A stretch of DNA of 22,500 nucleotides, from NCBI GenBank assembly GCA_003427395.1, contig BFEA01000281.1, positions 1,639,653 through 1,662,152 on the forward strand, read 5' to 3'. Source of the stretch: Chara braunii (lineage: Eukaryota > Streptophyta > Charophyceae > Charales > Characeae). Below are positions 10,609 to 16,600 of the stretch, one piece after another. The translations under genes were made by a program, and so were the position numbers. A model generated the notes under the pieces. It saw only the letters and a program-made list of their open reading frames with translations, did no database searches and was not told where the DNA came from. The first letter of the stretch is position 1. Every line of letters begins with the position of its first letter.

Positions 10609-13600
10609 GGCCCCTGCGCAAGGATTAAAAAATAAAATAAAATGCTCAGGTAATTATTCAGGTAGCTTTTGAGAACATGAACTGGTCATGAATGGATGTT
10701 TCACACATGTAACTGCATATCCAGGCCATGAGTTCTGATCCTGATGCGATCAGTTGGATACAGTCGGGTTAGGGGCTACGCCCCCTTTAAAATTTTAATA
10801 GAAATGAACTGTTTGTGCCTTTCATGTGCTTTCTAAATATCTTTTTTTCTGACAAGGAATTCTCTGTTGTGCTTTCCGCAGGATGAATTCTATTTCCGCC
10901 ATCTGGTGAAGAACAATCTTTTTGAGCCCGTTATTTCTGCTTTCTTGGCAAATGGCAATGTGTACAATCTACTCAATTCTGCAGTTCTGGAGCTAGTGGA
11001 GTATATACGCACTGTGAGTTTTCCACCTTCAAACATGGAAGCCCCACCTCTCCCATCTATACGATCTATGTCACTCGTATATTCCTTTCAATTTGCTTTC
11101 ATGTGCGTCCTTGTATGGACCGTGTTACGACTGCAGAGTCAAATGACACGTTGGTGCACACAGATGCGTTGTGTCTTTGCAAATCTTGTAAACAGAAGAA
11201 GAAAAAAAATAAAATTCTGTAGGCACTTTTCGCCATTTCTATTCTTCTTGCTTTTTTCTGCTTGTCGGCGTTGTCGCTAATTTTCCAGACTCGGGTGTGC
11301 AAATCTGCTCTTTTCAAATACATTCTTTGCCTGCTTTTACTTCGCCCCCTCTCCTTCTCTTTTTGTTGTAAGCAGTGTCCTTGCGATATCATCATTGATC
11401 TGACAGAATGATATTACTGTGGTTATCTGGTTGCATCTGGATTCGAACTTGGGTCTGTACTTCAACAGTTCACGACGAACTGTTAGGCACTGCGGGTGTT
11501 GTTGTGTGTAGGTAAAGATTGGCGATGCAGGACTTATGGGTCATAGATGCTCGCAGCGGTTAATATGTACAGTCATTCACCCGGGAGAGCAGAGTACCGT
11601 CTACTGCTTATCATGCTGTGGACATTAGAAAGTCTCGTGCTTTTGTGATTTTTCTTATAAATGAGGTTGTAGGAGTGTTGGGGATATTACAAAGGGAGGA
11701 GAGCCGGCAGGAAACCGCACACATCGGGTTCAGCCACCCTGACGGCCAGGTGAACCCACCTGCACGCAGGTGCACGCAGGGGTCACTCGAGGCGGAGCGC
11801 ACAACCTCGACCACACAAACCTGGGGCTTTTGTATTTTTGTTCTTCAGCTTTTTTGACAGTTTGGCTGTATAGTTGGGTAGCATTACTATGACCACCTGT
11901 GTGTCCTTACTGAGATGCAAGTTAACACTCCTCCCCTTGGTGGTGGGTTTGGATGAAAGCAGGAGAACATCAAGAGTTTAATTGTTCATCTTGTTGATAA
12001 CCATTGGTCGAAGCTTCAATCTGTGGATTACGTGGAGACTTTCAAACAGCTCAAGATCCGATATGAACAGGTAGGTGTCTCAAAACATCGACGATTCTTT
12101 GGTGTACCCTTCTGAAACAATGAGCTAATCAGTGGGGGTTTGATTCGGTGGGGGGTGGGGTTTTTGTTTGGGGACTTGGGGGGGATGTGGGCGGTGGGGG
12201 GGGGGGGCGGGGGGGTTGGATCAACTGATAGGGGGGGGGGGAGGGGTGTATGACCAGTGTGATGGTGATGAGAGAAGAGAGGGCAAAAGAAGGAAGGAAA
12301 TGAAGAAGAAGAAGGTGATTCACGCAGCGGTGGGGTGTTTTGCGATGTGGAGGAGAAAGATTTGCAATCGCATGGGAGGCCTCCTTATGTCGTGACTTGT
12401 TTGCTTCAGTGCCTCTGTCAGGATCCATCTGGATGGGTACACACCATACTTGCGGCGCATCACGTGCGCTTGATTTGTGGCCGTGTGGTGCATAGCGCAC
12501 GCGCACGCATGCGCTCGTGTGTGATGCAGCACATCTCAGAAACGAGGACACTAGAAAAATTCGGGAAGGGCAGGGTCAGGGTGTGGTGACCAAACGAGCC
12601 CCTCCCTTCTAAAAATTGAGAGTGAAAAATGGGGCTACGTCAAGCCCAAAAACTGTGTGCATGTTCTAATTGGATCCAAACTCTTTTCCGAAGGACCCTA
12701 TCACCAGACAGAGATGGTCGTCGAAGTATGAGCAGTGCATGAGCAGACCGAGAATATACGCTCTGGAGTCTGGATTCAAATTCAGGTCTGTGTTTAAGCA
12801 GTAATGGGCTACTAACTCAGGTAGCGCACAGCTTTGCACGTGATTCTCTTTTTTTTGTTTTCCTTTTCTTAGGAATATGTGGATGCTGAGTTTTTTTGTT
12901 ATATTCGACTTATTGAATAATATAATATTCTATCTAGAAATACAATAATAATAGCGATTTTTTTACCAGTTAACGAGTATCCATTCACACGTTGCTTTTT
13001 TTAACATGACGTTTTAAAATTTAAACGTAGTTTCACCATGTATTATATTGCATTGATTTACTTAGTGGCCCTATAGACCTCAGTCCACTACTCACCATGT
13101 GCACAAACGACAAAAGTCCACTACTCACCATGTCCACTAGGGGAACATTCATTCTAGTTTTGCGCATTCAGTGAGTAGTGGAGAAAAGCCCGGAGAATCA
13201 GGTTCAGAGACCAACAAGGCCTCGAAAAGTTAGTTACCCATAACTGCTGAAACATAGACCTGATTTCGAATTCAGAGTCTTCAGACTATATTCTTCGCCC
13301 GTTCATGCTCTTGGAAAAACGGCGCCCATCCCTGCTTGGTGATAGGACCTTGCTGAATTACTGTAGGGACCCCTCAGATTCCTTGGCCCTCAGATTTATG
13401 TGAAAGGGGGCCTTTGGCCTCTCTCTCTCTCTCTCTCTCTCTCTCCAGGCACACCCCACCCAAAAAAAAAAACGGGTGCATCATTAGTGCAGCACTAATC
13501 TGTGCAAGGCGCATGACACACACGCACCGCACCAGTGTCCCGCAAGTATGGTGTACATTGATCTACACTTTTAATTATGTTGAGAAAAATCCATTTGCGC

Positions 13601-16600
13601 ATTACGGTGAACTGTGGAGACAGTTGAGCAATGTATAATAGTCGAGTGTTTAGTGAATGTGAATTCAGCTTGTTCGAATCACAAAGTGTTTTTGTTCCAT
13701 TCCTGGATTTCCAGTTCATGAGCTGAGGGTATAGGTCGTCTGAGGTGGTTCAAACCAAGTTTGTGACGTGTGCAAGCATGTCGAGATGTCAATGCGTCGT
13801 AGGGTGTGTGGGAGTGAGCATGTCAAGATGTCTAGGCCTTTGTTGTCCGTTAACATGGTGGTTATGTCTACTGCAGGTAAAGGATGAGATTGCAAACCCA
13901 CCGGTTGCGGAGGCTGCTGTCCTGATGGCAATGGCAGGCCGCAATCATACGTCTGTTCGAATGGCGGAGAGAATGGCATCAGCTCTATACGCCAGGAGGA
14001 TTCGTGATGGGTCGATGGATGAGGACGAGGAGGCGTACTTCAACAACGATGACAGGTGGGACTGTTTCCATGTTCTGTCCTGGTGGTAATGACCATCCTT
14101 TCCTCTATAGGGGGCTGTATCTGTTGTCGTTCTAGGAACGCCTTCAATAGCACCTGACCATCCTTTCCTCTGGTCGGCGTGTCAACCATATTAAGAGCAA
14201 TCCTAGACTTCCTCTCATAGCCTGAAAACTTTTGTTTTCCATGGTCCTGGTATTCCTATGTCCCAGTTGGGAACTGTAGGTCTGGTCCGATTGTAGGACT
14301 CTTTCCATGGTTCTGTTTTCCATGGTCTGTTTGTCTTTCTTATATCATTTATGTGGCAGTTGGGTGCCCTCACAGCTACTCTTTCCTGCAAACACAAAAT
14401 GGGGTCACTCTGTTTATCTGTAGGAGGTTTCCTACAGATCTTAGAGTCAAAGTAATATGTGGTCCCCACAATAGGGCCATAGTGGGCTGTTTTGGTGGGA
14501 GGGTGTGTGTGTGTTGAATACGTGGTCCCCACAATAATGCTGAAGTAGACCCTCGAAAGTTTCCTTGCAGATGGATTTCACAGCCTGCTCTGCATTGCTA
14601 TTGGGTTGGGCATCGTCTGCCAGTATTGTGTTGAGGGCTGTCTCCTCCTTTGTTTTCGTCCTTTGATTATTTGGAAGAGGAGCGTCTCCTTTCTTTGTCT
14701 TTTGATTATTTGGAGGAATTTCACTTGCACTGGAGGAAAATCGCACACACTGATTTAGTCAATTTTGGATTTTGTTATTTCTCATTCAGTGATGACGAAG
14801 AGGATACTGCTGCAACAGCAGCAGCTTCGACAGCAGCTGGCGGTGGATCAGGTGGCAGTGCTGGCATGAGCACCCGGCTCTCCGCTGGTGGTGCTGATGG
14901 TGCTAGTGATGCTCCAGGACCCAGGCCTCAAGTCATTGTCAACGGGACACCGTTAGACGTCCCTCTGAGGTGTGTACCCTACTGATGAGTCGTGAATGTA
15001 CGCAAAACTGTGCGGCACGAACACACTTTATTTTCGTGTGATTGTAAGAATGTTTGCTAACATGCGGTTTCGAGTTCCCACTCCAGAGTCAGCAGCAAGT
15101 AATGTTGTTGCTGACCCATTTGTGAGCTCGTGGCGAATGTGGCATTTCTTATCTTGATTTTGTGACATTGTTTCTTCTGCACACCTGTCCTCCGCAGTAG
15201 AGGCTTTAGAATCTAGGCTACCAGAGTCGCTCGGCTCCCCATCCTGGCCAACCTGGTTAAACATACCCCGGGTTCCCAGGCGGCAAACTTATGGTTTGTT
15301 TTTGTTTGACAGTGGGGCATTTTTTGCACCTCCGCCGAGATGTGTGCCCAAATCTCGCTTTAACTTTGATTTGAAGGATGCAGTGTCTCACCGAAGGGTG
15401 TCTATGGGTATAAAGTTACTATAAAGTTATGAACTTGGTTCAAAGGGGCTTAAACCACTAGGACCTCTGCCGGTTGGGAAAAAATAGGGAGGCGTCTGGT
15501 GGGCGACCGATCTTTTAGGAGGTGGAAACGAAACAATGGCTGCGGATGAGATTTATCAACGGCGGCCGTTGTCGGTCCCAGCCACCGACTTTTTAGGAGT
15601 TTGGGAAAACTGCCAGTTTTCCCTATTTCCCCAACAGTGGCCGAGGTACTAGTGCTTTAAAGGTCTTCGAAGGGGTATGGTATGACTCTCTATGAGATCG
15701 TTTATCTCTTTGTTTTTTTTTTAGTTCGACTTTCGTGATGAATTCCGGATCAAACCCTCGGCCAGAAGTGTGTTTAATTTCCGGTTTTGCATTTCGATCC
15801 GTTTTCGTCTTTTCTTTTTTTCTTTCTTTCTTTTGAACAGGGGCTGCCGGGGACCTTCTCCTGGACCTTGTGAGGCCGTGGCCTGGCCGGGCCACCAGGG
15901 CTAGTTGGAGGCAACCTGGGNNNCCCAGGTTGCCTCCAACTAGCCCTGGTGGCCCGGCCAGGCCACGGCCTCACAAGGTCCAGGAGAAGGTCCCCGGCAG
16001 CCCCTGTTCAAAAGAAAGAAAGAAAAAAAGAAAAGAAGAAATGACCACCCGGGGCAAGCCGTGCCATATGGACCGGACAGTACCGACACACAACACACAC
16101 NCCCCCACCCACCCAAAGAAAAAAAGAATACAGACAGAGGCACGGCCAAAAAAAAAAAAAAAAAAAAACACATGGCCAACATTAGAGTCAGATTAGGCAC
16201 AATTTGGCCGTTGCCACAAGCAGGCAGTACCATGTGCGGTAAGCGGTATTATCTCACGGCATGGGTGACACCACGGGGGCTCATCGTACGACATGAGGGA
16301 TGCGTACTATTTAGGGTGGTGTACGCCCTTTTCCTTTTTTTTTTTATAACCCCCGGGCAATTCATAATTATTATTTTATTCTGCCTGCACTGCTGCAGCT
16401 AGATTCAAACTCGCATCTGTATTTCAACATTTTATTTTTATTTATTTTTTATTTTATTTTTTCTATTTTTTTACAGTATTTCAACAGTTTCATGTGCGCA
16501 GCAACTGAGCTAGGCTGTCGGGTTTTCCTCTTTTTTTTTTTTTTTTTTTTTTGAATGATCCTTTTCCCCCTTCTCTGCCTGCTACGGCCTCCGCTCCACT

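Larger units (their letters stand above)
7010..10881 (+). other. PP4R3 intron (window intron 3), largest, repeat-rich
   Basis: Phase 0 intron, 3872 bp, GTACAT...TTCCGCAG. Holds a MITE copy, a SINE copy, CT/GA tracts, two tandem duplications, repeat A copy 2 and two U6-derived fragments. Long minus-strand open frames at 8870-9830 are low-complexity translations of GA-rich DNA. Nothing is recognised in 7130-7600, 7720-8270 or 10640-10860. Confidence 0.85.
12071..13876 (+). other. PP4R3 intron (window intron 5)
   Basis: Phase 0 intron, 1806 bp, GTAGGT...CTACTGCAG. Contains a G-run cluster near the donor, a SINE fragment, an AT-rich part (about 12845-13070), a repeat-family copy and a CT tract. 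No gene recognised. Confidence 0.88.

Noticed and set aside
10570-10625. A working U6 snRNA gene
   Set aside because: The 5' stem-loop and 3' end are missing and no pol III promoter elements are seen upstream.
14447-14746. Minus-strand 99-codon frame as a transposon remnant
   Set aside because: No known motif; it overlaps small duplications (TTTGATTATTTGGA) and sits within an intron.
15774-16233. Open frames across the inverted repeat
   Set aside because: The plus and minus frames give the same peptide because the DNA is palindromic, and both cross the N gap.
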